Source: Vibrio algivorus | Lineage (GTDB): Bacteria; Pseudomonadota; Gammaproteobacteria; Enterobacterales; Vibrionaceae | Length of the DNA stretch: 64,000 nt | Reading direction: 5' to 3' | Assembly: GCF_002218005.2 (NCBI RefSeq) | Contig: NZ_AP018678.1 | Span: forward strand, 1,116,001-1,180,000 | In this document: positions 17,378-26,371 of the stretch, piece by piece | Position numbering within the stretch: position 1 is the first letter of the stretch | Layout: every line of letters begins with the position of its first letter | Made by a program: the position numbers and the translations under genes | The notes under the pieces: model-generated | Databases searched by the model: none | Seen by the model: only the letters and a program-made list of their open reading frames with translations | Told to the model about the DNA's origin: nothing

Positions 17378-19018
17378 TTAATCTTGTTGACTGTGAGTTG
17401 AGTTTGCTTGATGCGCGAGTTGAATGGCACTAATACAGGCTTGCGCTTTACCTCGGGTTTCATCGGCTTCCGATTGAGGGTCTGAATCAAACACCACTCC
17501 GGCACCAGCCTGTACATGGGCAACACCATTTTCAACATAAGCTGAGCGAATCACGATACAAGTATCAAGGTCACCTTCACCGGTTAAGTAGCCAACAGCG
17601 CCGCCATAAGTGCCGCGGCGTTGTTGTTCTACATCGCGAATCAATTGCATTGCGCGAATTTTTGGTGCGCCGGTTAATGTCCCCATATTCATACAAGCTT
17701 GGTAGGCGTGCAGTGCATCAAGGTCACAACGTAATTCGCCAACTACTCGTGATACTAAATGCATTACATGGCTATAACGGTCGACTTTCAGTAAATCGGC
17801 TACATGACGAGAACCTGCCGTGGCAATTCTTGCGACATCATTACGTGCGAGATCGACTAACATCATATGTTCAGCATTTTCTTTTTTATCGTTACGTAGC
17901 TCCAATTCGATACGACTATCAAGATCAAAGTTGATCGAGCCATCGGAATTTTTTCCACGACGACGGGTACCGGCAATCGGGTAGATTTCGATTTGCTCGT
18001 TATCTGCATCGTATTTCAATGCGCTTTCTGGTGAAGCTCCGAATAAAGTAAATAGCTCATCTTTCATGTAGAACATGTATGGGCTTGGGTTGCTTTGTTT
18101 TAAGGCTTTATATGCAGCAAGCGGGGATGGACAAGGCAGTGAAAAGCGGCGTGATGGAACTACTTGGAAAATATCACCTTTCACTACAAACTCTTTTAAG
18201 TCACGAACGATCTGGCAAAAGTCTTTATCAGAAATATTGGTTTCAACCGACATGTCGGCGACTTCTGTTGCTTGTGGTAATGGGGCAACGTCGGTGCAGT
18301 GTTCTGCAATGTTTGCTAAGCGTTGTTTTAATTCCGCTTGGATACTGTTGGTGCTATTAAAGGCTGTTGCTTGCACACTACAATGTTGGGTTTGGTGATC
18401 GAAAATCATCAAAGTTTCTGCTACGTAGAAAACATAATCAGGACAGTTATCAATTGATTTCGCATCACCTAGGTTTTCAAAATTGGCGACCAGGTCATAA
18501 GCAAACGAACCACCAATAAAGATAGCGAGCTTTTTATTGGCACCGAGTGAATCAGGAAGTTGCAGTAAATCAAAGCTGTGTTGCACAACACGTAGAGCAT
18601 CAAAGCTAGAAGATTGACGTAGGCGAGAATCTTCATCAATTGCATCATTCGGTGCATCGAAAGAAAGGGTTAGGGCTTTGTCGGTTGCTTGAGTTAATAC
18701 ACTACTGGTTAAGTTTGCTTTGATCGCTTGTAATAAGTTTTGACCATTCAAGCTTTTCGCTGTCATGGTAACTCGGTGTCCACGGCATTCAATACGTACT
18801 GCTGCATCAATAAGAAGTAGGCTTTTTAGGTTCTCTTTTGAGCTAATTTCGGCACTTTCAAGCAATAAACTGTTTTGGGTCTCAAGCGCGTTATCATTGA
18901 CACACAAAGCATGAAAAACTTGCGTCGGGTCTTCGAGGTAAGGGGTGTCCACTTGAAACACCTCAATTGGGTGTTTGTGGTTGATCTTATCTTGATGAAT
19001 CTTTGCTGCCTTATTCAT
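17378..19018 (-). CDS. trpE: Anthranilate synthase component I
   Basis: First enzyme of tryptophan synthesis, 546 residues, turning chorismate into anthranilate with ammonia from TrpG. The feedback-inhibition motif LLLESAEISSKENLKSLL (residues about 51-68) indicates sensitivity to tryptophan. The chorismate-binding C-terminal half carries PIAGTRRRGK and GAPKIRAMQLI. It is the first structural gene behind the attenuated leader, with a 273-base gap to the leader peptide stop. Confidence 0.96.
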   Translation of the reverse strand: MNKAAKIHQDKINHKHPIEVFQVDTPYLEDPTQVFHALCVNDNALETQNSLLLESAEISSKENLKSLLLIDAAVRIECRGHRVTMTAKSLNGQNLLQAIKANLTSSVLTQATDKALTLSFDAPNDAIDEDSRLRQSSSFDALRVVQHSFDLLQLPDSLGANKKLAIFIGGSFAYDLVANFENLGDAKSIDNCPDYVFYVAETLMIFDHQTQHCSVQATAFNSTNSIQAELKQRLANIAEHCTDVAPLPQATEVADMSVETNISDKDFCQIVRDLKEFVVKGDIFQVVPSRRFSLPCPSPLAAYKALKQSNPSPYMFYMKDELFTLFGASPESALKYDADNEQIEIYPIAGTRRRGKNSDGSINFDLDSRIELELRNDKKENAEHMMLVDLARNDVARIATAGSRHVADLLKVDRYSHVMHLVSRVVGELRCDLDALHAYQACMNMGTLTGAPKIRAMQLIRDVEQQRRGTYGGAVGYLTGEGDLDTCIVIRSAYVENGVAHVQAGAGVVFDSDPQSEADETRGKAQACISAIQLAHQANSTHSQQD

Positions 19019-19230
19019 AAGACTTCCTTTAATCTTTTATTAAAATTCCGTTTGCTTTCACAAGTTTATCGCTGCTATGTAGATTTATAAGTGCAAGTAG
19101 TAGAGATATAACCGCATAAGCCTTGGTTTACCATATTTTCTTAGTTGCTCACGTGTTTTATCTGAATTTTGTGGCATTGGTTAAATGAAAAAGATGGCAT
19201 TGTTTATAAAGTATTCGATTGACAATGAAG

Positions 19231-19261
19231 CAATAAAAAGCCCGCAGAATAAGGCGGGCTT
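19231..19261 (-). terminator. trp attenuator terminator
   Basis: On the minus strand AAGCCCGC (19254-19261) pairs with GCGGGCTT (19238-19245) followed by TTTATTG. It begins 31 bases past the leader peptide stop and is well ahead of trpE, the place expected for tryptophan attenuation. Confidence 0.9.
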
Positions 19262-19291
19262 AATTAAAATGAGAGAGCTGAATATTACTCA

Positions 19292-19444
19292 CTAAGTTGC
19301 CCATTGCCACGATGAAATACGCCAAGTGCGCCAATGGTTAAGTGAAATAGCAATTATAGAAGATACCTCCTCAGATAAACGACGAGAATGAACTACAGTA
19401 CGATTTAGAATAATGTTATTATCTTGTAACACATTGCTTGTCAT
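19292..19444 (-). CDS. trpL: trp operon leader peptide
   Basis: A 50-residue leader with four tryptophan codons near its end (NHWRTWRISSWQWAT). The start at 19444 has GGAGG 6 bases ahead; the same frame is open upstream but that part overlaps the promoter and operator. The attenuator hairpin follows directly. Ribosome stalling at the tryptophan codons when charged tRNA-Trp is short should prevent the terminator from forming. It is longer than the 14-residue E. coli leader, with the tryptophans spaced rather than paired; longer leaders are usual in Vibrio. Confidence 0.88.
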   Translation of the reverse strand: MTSNVLQDNNIILNRTVVHSRRLSEEVSSIIAISLNHWRTWRISSWQWAT

Positions 19445-19487
19445 ATTCGCCTCCGCTGTATCTGTCGGGTTATCCCTTAAGTTCTTG

Positions 19488-19522
19488 TGTACTAGTAAAC
19501 TAGTTCGTTGGTTTTGAGTCAA
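19488..19522 (-). promoter_or_regulatory. trp promoter with overlapping TrpR operator
   Basis: On the minus strand -35 TTGACT (19517-19522), a 17-base spacer and -10 TTTACT (19494-19499). The core ACTAGTAAACTAGT (19491-19504) covers the -10 and is almost the E. coli trp operator, with one change at the centre. Repression by TrpR bound to tryptophan is expected. The divergent rnm gene starts only about 60 bases away. Confidence 0.92.
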
Positions 19523-19564
19523 GCTTTTTTATTTAATAATTTCAGTGTAAGGCCATTTATTTTC

Positions 19565-20431
19565 ATGAGAATCGATCTACACAGTCACACGACATGTTCT
19601 GATGGACGGTTAAGTCCGCAGCAACTACTCGATCGTGCAGTTGAAATGAACTTAGATGTTTTAGCGATCACCGATCACGATAGCGTTGATGCGATTCCTA
19701 TGGCACAAGATTATATTGCTAAGCAATCTCTACCTTTGCATTTGATCACTGGTATTGAGCTTTCGACGGTATGGCAGAATAAAGATATTCATATTGTTGG
19801 TTTGGATATTGATATTCAACATCCAAAATTGCAGCAATTAATTGAATCGCAAAAACAACGACGTATGGAACGTTCTGAATTAATGGCTGCTCGCTTAGCA
19901 AAACACACTAGAGAAGGGGTGTTAGAAGAAGTTCAGGCGATTGCCAGTGGAGCGTCGATTACTCGTTCTCATTTTGCTAAATGGCTAGTTGAAAATGGTT
20001 ATGCGAAAACCATGCAGCAGGTATTTAAGAAGTATTTAACACGAAATAATCCGGGGTATGTTCCACCAGTGTGGTGCAGCATTGAAGACGCTGTTTCCGC
20101 AATACATGCTGCAGGTGGCGTGGCGGTTTTAGCGCATCCGGGGCGTTATCAATTGACAGCTAAATGGTTGAAGCGTTTAATTGCAGCATTCGTGGCCGCT
20201 GGCGGTGACGCGATGGAAGTCGCTCAACCTCAGCAAGCTCAACAAGAAAGAAGAACATTAGCCGACTACGCGATTGAAAATGGCTTGCTTGCTTCGCAAG
20301 GATCTGATTTTCACTACCCATCCCCATGGACAGAGCTTGGTCGTAATTTATGGTTACCGTCTGGTGTTGAACCAGTTTGGAAAGATTGGCAGCAGATTGC
20401 ACATTTAGAGTTTGGGGCAGATAAAGCCTAA
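19565..20431 (+). CDS. rnm: PHP-domain 5'-3' exoribonuclease RNase AM (YciV)
   Basis: Cytoplasmic metal-dependent PHP phosphoesterase, 288 residues. E. coli YciV trims 5' ends of 23S, 16S and 5S rRNA and degrades 3',5'-bisphosphate nucleotides. Metal-binding motifs HSHTTCSDG (residues 6-14), ITDHDS (about 37-42), AHPGRY and SDFHYP are present. The start is the ATG at 19565 (MRIDLHSH); an upstream GTG-type frame adds no family sequence. It is divergent from trpL, as in E. coli. Confidence 0.9.
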   Translation: MRIDLHSHTTCSDGRLSPQQLLDRAVEMNLDVLAITDHDSVDAIPMAQDYIAKQSLPLHLITGIELSTVWQNKDIHIVGLDIDIQHPKLQQLIESQKQRRMERSELMAARLAKHTREGVLEEVQAIASGASITRSHFAKWLVENGYAKTMQQVFKKYLTRNNPGYVPPVWCSIEDAVSAIHAAGGVAVLAHPGRYQLTAKWLKRLIAAFVAAGGDAMEVAQPQQAQQERRTLADYAIENGLLASQGSDFHYPSPWTELGRNLWLPSGVEPVWKDWQQIAHLEFGADKA

Positions 20432-20526
20432 ACCTAAGCCCAATAGAGAGTGAATCTGATCTCGCCAATGTGATTGAGTCGAAAATCGAATCTTAGACTT
20501 AATCTTTATCTCAATTAGGAGTATCA

Positions 20527-21147
20527 ATGAGCCAATTTTTTTATCTACACCCAGAAAACCCACAAGCTCGTTTGATTAATCAAGCGGTTGCGATCATTCG
20601 CAATGGTGGCGTTATTGTTTATCCTACGGATTCTGGTTATGCGCTAGGTTGTCAGCTTGAAAATAAAACCGCATTAGAGCGTATTTGCCGTATTCGTAAA
20701 ATCGATGATAAGCATAACTTTACTTTATTATGTCGTGACCTTTCTGAGTTATCGCTTTATGCACGTATCGATAATACAGCGTTTCGCCTTTTGAAAAATA
20801 ATACCCCAGGTGCGTATACCTTTATTTTTAAAGGAACCAAAGAAGTACCGCGCCGTTTAATGAATGCGAAACGAAAAACGATTGGTATTCGTGTTCCAGA
20901 TAATAAGATTGCGTTGGATTTACTGGAAGCATTAGGTGAACCGTTAATGTCGACGACCTTAATTTTACCGGGTAATGATTATGCAGAGTCTGATCCAGAA
21001 GATATTCGTGACAAATTAGAGCATTCAGTTGATTTGATCATGAACGGTGGTTTTTTAGGTGAGCAACCAACAACAGTTATTGATTTTAGCGATGATGAAA
21101 TGGTGATTGCTCGTCGTGGTGCAGGCGATCCAACGCCATTTGAATAA
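20527..21147 (+). CDS. yciO: YciO, threonylcarbamoyl-AMP synthase-like protein
   Basis: Cytoplasmic protein of the YrdC/Sua5/YciO family, 206 residues, complete. YPTDSGYALGC near residue 34 and the KRKTIGIRVPD stretch are the nucleotide-binding parts. The family makes threonylcarbamoyl-AMP for the t6A tRNA modification; YciO is the paralogue of TsaC with weak or accessory activity. TTAGGAG precedes the ATG. It lies between rnm and rluB, as in enterobacteria. Confidence 0.93.
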   Translation: MSQFFYLHPENPQARLINQAVAIIRNGGVIVYPTDSGYALGCQLENKTALERICRIRKIDDKHNFTLLCRDLSELSLYARIDNTAFRLLKNNTPGAYTFIFKGTKEVPRRLMNAKRKTIGIRVPDNKIALDLLEALGEPLMSTTLILPGNDYAESDPEDIRDKLEHSVDLIMNGGFLGEQPTTVIDFSDDEMVIARRGAGDPTPFE

Positions 21148-21166
21148 AGTCAACAGACCCTAGTTT

Positions 21167-21189
21167 ATGCCCTACATTTAATTGTGGGG
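21167..21189 (+). terminator. Weak terminator-like hairpin after yciO
   Basis: GCCCTACA pairs with TGTGGGGC across TTTAAT, with a poor T run (TTTGTCG). It lies 22 bases past the yciO stop. Confidence 0.45.
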
Positions 21190-21361
21190 CTTTGTCGTTT
21201 AAACATTCAGCTATTTACTAAACTAGTGTATACTTTGCTGCCTTTTCTGCATCTTATGATAGTTAAAGAAAAGAAACTAATTTTAATTTATTGTTTTATA
21301 AAGTTTATTTTGAATGAAACAATGAAGACGGCTGTGAAGTCGACGAATAATAGGTATATAA

Positions 21362-22372
21362 ATGAGCGAAAAGTTACAGAAGATTTTAGCCCGTGCAGGC
21401 AATGGCTCTCGTCGTGAATTAGAAGCGATGATTCAAGCTGGCCGTGTGAGCATTAATGGACAAGTGGCCAAACTAGGCGATCGATTGGAAGATGAAAATG
21501 CCATCGTTCGTATTGACGGCCATAAAGTGTCAGTAAAAGATTCTGAAGAAGTGATTTGCCGAGTTCTTGCTTATAATAAGCCAGAAGGGGAGCTTTGTAC
21601 TCGACACGATCCAGAAGGTCGTCGTACAGTATTTGATCGCTTACCAAAAATTAAGGGTTCTCGTTGGGTTTCAGTTGGTCGTCTTGATGCCAACACGGGT
21701 GGTTTATTACTATTTACAACCGATGGCGAACTCGCTAACCGCTTAATGCACCCAAGCCGTCAAGTTGAGCGTGAATACTTAGTACGAGTATTTGGTGAAG
21801 TTAACGAAGACATGGTTCGCAACGTGACTCGTGGTGTTGAACTTGAAGATGGCATGGCACGTTTTGAAGATGTTGTCTACGCCGGTGGCGAAGGAATGAA
21901 CCATACTTTCTACGTGATGATCACTGAAGGTCGTAATCGTGAAGTTCGTCGTTTGTGGGAATCTCAAGGCGTAACGGTCAGCCGTCTGAAGCGTGTTCGC
22001 TATGGTGATATTTTCCTAGAGAAAGCATTACCGCGTGGTGGCTGGGTTGAACTTGAGCTCAAAGAAGTTAACTACTTACGCGAAATGGTTGAGTTAAAAC
22101 CTGAACGTGAAACACTGATTGATCCTGATAAGCATTCTCGTAAACGTGAGCGTTCTCGCGGTCAGAAGATTCGTCGCGCAGTGAAGCGTCATGAAGAGCG
22201 CTCAACTGCTCCAAAAGGTCGTGGACGTAATGCTTCTCGCGGTAATGTCGCGACAAAAGGTACGACAACCAATAAAGTTAACAATGGTGAAGCAGTCGGT
22301 GGTCGTCAAGGTAAGCAGACGAATCGTCGTAAGCCATCGTCTACCGCAGGTAAGCCAAAAACTCGTCAATAA
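21362..22372 (+). CDS. rluB: 23S rRNA pseudouridine 2605 synthase
   Basis: RsuA-family enzyme, 336 residues. N-terminal S4 RNA-binding domain (residues 1-60, KLQKILARAGNGSRRELE) then the pseudouridine synthase domain with catalytic Asp109 in GRLDANTGG and the RNREVRRLW stretch. The C-terminal tail (from about residue 245) is highly basic, rich in RSRGQK and RKPSS-type sequence, as in E. coli RluB. In E. coli RluB modifies U2605. A strong terminator follows. Confidence 0.93.
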   Translation: MSEKLQKILARAGNGSRRELEAMIQAGRVSINGQVAKLGDRLEDENAIVRIDGHKVSVKDSEEVICRVLAYNKPEGELCTRHDPEGRRTVFDRLPKIKGSRWVSVGRLDANTGGLLLFTTDGELANRLMHPSRQVEREYLVRVFGEVNEDMVRNVTRGVELEDGMARFEDVVYAGGEGMNHTFYVMITEGRNREVRRLWESQGVTVSRLKRVRYGDIFLEKALPRGGWVELELKEVNYLREMVELKPERETLIDPDKHSRKRERSRGQKIRRAVKRHEERSTAPKGRGRNASRGNVATKGTTTNKVNNGEAVGGRQGKQTNRRKPSSTAGKPKTRQ

Positions 22373-22396
22373 TTGACACATTGATTAAACATATTA

Positions 22397-22430
22397 AAAG
22401 GGCCCATCAAGTGATTTTGATGGGCCCTTT
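22397..22430. terminator. Bidirectional terminator between rluB and yciU
   Basis: AAAGGGCCCATCAA (22397-22410) pairs perfectly with TTGATGGGCCCTTT (22417-22430). It sits between convergent genes. Confidence 0.9.
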
Positions 22431-22457
22431 GTTCATTATGTGCTTATGGAAAAGAGG

Positions 22458-22778
22458 TTAATCTCTTTTCCATAAAATATGGCAAAACTTATTGTCAGGA
22501 TCGCGACTAATTAGCATGCGAGCAAACACATCATCCAAAGCATCATCAGCTTCATTGACTAATCCTACTTTTACTTCAGCGTACGTCTCTTTATCTACAT
22601 TAAAGCCAACATGTTGACCCCAGTCGTCACCAGTTTCTACTACTTCAGCTGCGCCACGCTCTTCAAATTGCATTGTGAATAAGAGAACATCTGCAGCTTC
22701 TAAATTGTCTGGTGCCATTTCCAAAAAGATGTCATAGCCGACTTCGATTACGTCATCGTAAGAGATTAAATCTGTCAT
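22458..22778 (-). CDS. yciU: YciU family (HI1450-like, DNA-mimic) protein
   Basis: A 106-residue, very acidic protein (many Asp and Glu, few basic residues) matching the UPF0263/YciU family. The Haemophilus member HI1450 has a fold whose surface charge imitates double-stranded DNA and is thought to bind HU. Family stretches include DIFLEMAPDNLEAAD and GDDWGQHVGF. The role in Vibrio is inferred. It is convergent with rluB and preceded by the family A repeat. Confidence 0.85.
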   Translation of the reverse strand: MTDLISYDDVIEVGYDIFLEMAPDNLEAADVLLFTMQFEERGAAEVVETGDDWGQHVGFNVDKETYAEVKVGLVNEADDALDDVFARMLISRDPDNKFCHILWKRD

Positions 22779-22809
22779 TATTGCCTTAAATATATTTGAT
22801 TGATGTGTT

Positions 22810-23076
22810 TATACCCAAGTAACTTCAAGATGCGAGTTTCAGCAAGAATAAAACAAGCTTTAGGCAAGGTAAATTGAATATGATCATAGTGATTCTATCT
22901 CTGTTCAATTTAACGTAGCATAGAGCTTGTTTTAACTTGCCCTTCGGGAGCTTCATTCAAACCTTTATGCCGCGTCAGATTGGTTTGAAAGGTGCCTACA
23001 TTCCTTCGCCAATCTTCCTTGCCTAAAGGTTTGGATGATAGCTCTGAATTCTGCATATTGAAGTCACTTGGGTATA
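22810..23076. repeat. Palindromic intergenic repeat, family A, full-length copy
   Basis: About 267 bases bounded by near-mirror ends: TATACCCAAGTAACTTCAAG at the left and the inverse of ATACCCAAGTGACTTCAATA at the right. Inner arms also pair (AAAACAAGCT near 22850 with AGCTTGTTTT near 22925; AAATTGAA with TTCAATTT), so the unit can fold as a long hairpin. It has no coding capacity. A related copy lies at 60547-60765. Confidence 0.8.
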
Positions 23077-23114
23077 TACCCGAGTAACTTGTACCTTGAG
23101 GTGACTTGGGTATA
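23075..23114. repeat. Miniature family A repeat, ends only
   Basis: Forty bases beginning TATACCCGAGTAACTTG and ending CTTGGGTATA, directly joined to the right end of the full-length copy and sharing its terminal TA. Confidence 0.7.
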
Positions 23115-23162
23115 TAAAAGCGATCAATTTATCGCAATTGGTCGCTCTTATTTTTTTAATGA

Positions 23163-23732
23163 TTAGTCAGCACGACCCATGAACTTACGTTCAGCTGTGT
23201 TGATTTTAATTTTATCGCCGCCTGAAATGTATTCAGGTACTTGAACAATAAGGCCAGTAGATAGCGTTGCAGGCTTAGTACGAGCACTTGCTGATGCACC
23301 TTTAATCGAAGGTGATGTCTCCACGATTTCTAACTCAACACTTGAAGGAAGCTCAACCGCTACAGGTTTGTCATTGACGATAACCACGCTTAAACCTTGA
23401 GTTTCTTCGTTAAAGAACAATGCTTCGTCTTCAATTGTGGCTTTATTGAAGTGATAAGGGGTGTAGTCTTCATTATCCATGAATACATACTCATCACCAT
23501 CAATGTACGAGAACATTACACTGTGACGACTAAAGTCAGCCAGAGTTAAGATTTCATCAGCTTTGAAGCTCTCATCTGATTTAGCACCAGTGGCTACATC
23601 GTACATACGCATACGGTAAAGACTTGCACCCGCACGACCGCTTGGCGTTAATTTGCTGATTTCACGTACAGAGAATACACGACCGTTTAGTTCTACAACG
23701 GCATTTTTTTTAATTTCACTAGCTTTAGGCAT
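23163..23732 (-). CDS. efpL: Elongation factor P-like protein EfpL
   Basis: EF-P paralogue (YeiP), 189 residues, with three beta-barrel domains. EfpL relieves ribosome stalling at some proline-containing and other difficult sequences. The loop that reaches the peptidyl-transferase centre reads TPSGRAGAS with arginine at position 33 in place of the modified lysine of EF-P, the mark of EfpL. The C-terminal SGGDKIKINTAERKF is conserved. It is flanked by intergenic repeats on both sides. Confidence 0.93.
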   Translation of the reverse strand: MPKASEIKKNAVVELNGRVFSVREISKLTPSGRAGASLYRMRMYDVATGAKSDESFKADEILTLADFSRHSVMFSYIDGDEYVFMDNEDYTPYHFNKATIEDEALFFNEETQGLSVVIVNDKPVAVELPSSVELEIVETSPSIKGASASARTKPATLSTGLIVQVPEYISGGDKIKINTAERKFMGRAD

Positions 23733-23843
23733 GATTTTTCCTGAATATTAATCAAGGAGCACAGAGGCTCTACATTTGTTGGTATATGAGCGAGAAAATA
23801 TCACGATCTGAGCTTAACGCCAAAAATAATTATGAGTTTAGGT

Positions 23844-23963
23844 TATACCCAAAGTAATTGGAGTTGCAGTGAGGTGACAAGAGAATGAGGCACCATGAGT
23901 TTAGCTTGCCTAAAGGTTTAGATGATAGCTCTGAATTCTGCATATTGAAGTCACTTGGGTATA
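23844..23963. repeat. Chimeric palindromic repeat (family B left end, family A right end)
   Basis: Starts TATACCCAAAGTAATTGGAG and GTGAGGTGACAAG, matching the family B element at 39323-39454 read on the other strand. It then switches to GCCTAAAGGTTTAGATGATA and ends exactly like the family A copies (AAGTCACTTGGGTATA). It abuts the polB stop codon. Confidence 0.75.
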
Positions 23964-23965
23964 TA

Positions 23966-26371
23966 TTAAAATAGACCAATTTGGGGGGCGATGATTGACT
24001 CAAAATCTAAGCCGATAAAAGGCAGAATCGCATCGGCAACCGGTTTAATCTGTTTATCAATATAGTGTTGATAGTCGATAGGACTTTCTAAGTAATCTTT
24101 GGGCTCTGGACCATTGAGTGTGAACAGATATTCGATTCTTCCTTTATTTTGATACTGTAAAGGGCGTCCTAGGTGAGCATTTTTGGCATCAGCTAATCGA
24201 GCTGCTCTGACTTGTGGTGGAATATTTTTCTGATATTCATTTAATTTTCGACGTAGGCGCTTTTGATAGACAAGATCATCGTCATAAACCCCATTTTGAG
24301 TATCCTCAACATATTGGCGAATAAAGGCTTGTGGGTCTTCATCATGAAAGATCATCGAATACAACTTATGTTGGAAGTGATGTGATAATGGTGTCCAGTC
24401 AGTGCGAGCACTTTCTAGTCCTTTAAATATCATTTTTTCCTTTCCATTAGTATTGATGAGGCCGCAATAGCGTTTTTTCGAACCGGTTTCCGAGCCGCGA
24501 ATGGTCGGCATTAAAAACCGTTGATAATGGGTTTCGTATTCAAGCTCTAGTGCAGATTGCAGGTTATATTCATCTTTAATGTGTTGCACCCACCATTGGT
24601 TAATATCTTTAATCAGGTTTTGGCCAATTTGGTCGGCTTGTTGTTGATTGTGAGGTTTAATTAAAGAGACAAATAAAGAGTCGGTATCTCCATAAATTAC
24701 TTGATAACCTTGTTCTTCGATTAATATTCGAGTTTGTTTCATGATCTCATGGCCACGCATGGTAATAGAAGAAGCAAGCCTAGTATCAAAGAAGCGGCAA
24801 CCAGAAGAGCCAAGTACACCGTAAAATGAATTCATGATGATCTTAATGGCTTGAGAAAAAGCCGCTTCATTATTTTTCTTGGCAACATCTCGCGCAGCCC
24901 ACAGCTCTTCAATCATGTTAGGCAGAAAGTGTTTGCTACGGTGAAATTGTCCACCACGAAATCCAGCAACGGCTTGATGCTCTTCTTTGCCAATCTCAAG
25001 CTTTAAGCCTTCAACTAATCCCATAGGATCAATAAGAAAAGTGCGAATAATTGAAGGGTAGAGGGATTTGAAATCAAGCACTAACACAGAATGATAGAGC
25101 CCAGGATCGGAATCCATCACATAGCCTCCAGGACTTGCGAACCAATTTTCAGAGTGGAGATTTGGCGCGATATAACCGGCACGGTGCAATTGGGGCAAAT
25201 ATAAATTGGTAAAGGCAGCCACTGAGCCGCCAATACGATCCAGTTCTACACCGGTTAACCGTGAGCGTTCAATCGCAAATTGCAGTAAATGAGTTTTTTC
25301 AAAAATACGCGTAACTAAACGGCAATCTTGAAGATTGTAAGTGGCGAGAGATATTTTATCTTCGCGGAATTGGCGATTAATTTCATCCATGCGGTTAAAC
25401 GGATCATGGATGATTTTTCCTTCACCGAGTAAGCTTTGAGCTACAGATTCTAACGCCCAAGAATTAAAGTGATAGGTCGCAGTTTTTAAGGTATCGATAC
25501 CATCTAAAACCACTCGGCCTGGAATAGAAACAAAACCTTGCTGAGTATTATTGGATTGCCTGAAATACAGTTTTTGTTGTGCTCGACCTAATTTCAGCGG
25601 TAGTTTATGCCATTCTGCTCGCTTGGCTAATAATCGACAGTCAAAATCAATGACATTCCATCCAATGATGATATCGGGATCAAATTGTTCAAACCAATCG
25701 ACTAAAGCTTTTAATAGGGCGTATTCGTTTTCTACCCATTGAATGTTAATTTCTGCATCGTACTCTTGTGGGGAGCCAATCATGATGACTCGGCTGTCCA
25801 TTTTTGAGTCGAGGCCAACTGAGTACAAAATGCCTTTTTCTGAACATTCGAGATCTAAAGAAACAACCGTGAGATTAGGCTGGTAGGATGCCGATTTACA
25901 GAGGGCCTGTGTTACTTTCTTATAATGTTTATGTTGCGAAAACTGGCCTGTAAATTGAATGCCACCGCGAATAAATCGTTCCATTAAGTAGCGATCGGTC
26001 AGGCGGATATCATCTTCAAAACAGTCAATATTCGATTGAGTTAAGAGATTTTTAGCTTGGTTAGCTAATTGAATGTTGCCAAAGTAACAGGCACAAATCG
26101 GTTGTTGACTAAAGGTTTTGAGTGCAACGGGATGAATTTCAAATGGTATGCTCTGCTGCTTTAATGTATTGCTAACAGTCTGTTGATGTTCTTGTAAAAC
26201 AAAAAACACACTACGCTCAGCGGCAATTAATAATTGTGTTGGGCCGTTATCGGTTGCCACCCAAAGTTCTATTTGTGTTTGGAAGCCAGAATGGTGTAAA
26301 TCACGAGCCTGTCGCGTCAATACAAAGCCTTGATCAATATTGGCGCTATTTATATCTGATGAACCATTCAA
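23966..26371 (-). CDS. polB: DNA polymerase II
   Basis: Family B DNA polymerase, 801 residues (E. coli 783), used in replication restart and translesion synthesis. Exonuclease motif VVSLDLECSEKG (about residue 175) and the later IGWNVIDFD give 3'-5' proofreading. Polymerase motifs are DFKSLYPSII (about 434), KIIMNSFYGVLGSS and YGDTDSLFVS (about 563). In E. coli this gene is SOS-induced; I could not find a convincing LexA box here. Its stop lies three bases from a chimeric repeat. Confidence 0.95.
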   Translation of the reverse strand: MNGSSDINSANIDQGFVLTRQARDLHHSGFQTQIELWVATDNGPTQLLIAAERSVFFVLQEHQQTVSNTLKQQSIPFEIHPVALKTFSQQPICACYFGNIQLANQAKNLLTQSNIDCFEDDIRLTDRYLMERFIRGGIQFTGQFSQHKHYKKVTQALCKSASYQPNLTVVSLDLECSEKGILYSVGLDSKMDSRVIMIGSPQEYDAEINIQWVENEYALLKALVDWFEQFDPDIIIGWNVIDFDCRLLAKRAEWHKLPLKLGRAQQKLYFRQSNNTQQGFVSIPGRVVLDGIDTLKTATYHFNSWALESVAQSLLGEGKIIHDPFNRMDEINRQFREDKISLATYNLQDCRLVTRIFEKTHLLQFAIERSRLTGVELDRIGGSVAAFTNLYLPQLHRAGYIAPNLHSENWFASPGGYVMDSDPGLYHSVLVLDFKSLYPSIIRTFLIDPMGLVEGLKLEIGKEEHQAVAGFRGGQFHRSKHFLPNMIEELWAARDVAKKNNEAAFSQAIKIIMNSFYGVLGSSGCRFFDTRLASSITMRGHEIMKQTRILIEEQGYQVIYGDTDSLFVSLIKPHNQQQADQIGQNLIKDINQWWVQHIKDEYNLQSALELEYETHYQRFLMPTIRGSETGSKKRYCGLINTNGKEKMIFKGLESARTDWTPLSHHFQHKLYSMIFHDEDPQAFIRQYVEDTQNGVYDDDLVYQKRLRRKLNEYQKNIPPQVRAARLADAKNAHLGRPLQYQNKGRIEYLFTLNGPEPKDYLESPIDYQHYIDKQIKPVADAILPFIGLDFESIIAPQIGLF

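Noticed and set aside
21184..21417. Plus-strand frame between yciO and rluB
   Set aside because: AT-rich intergenic frame running into rluB in a different frame, with no ribosome site.
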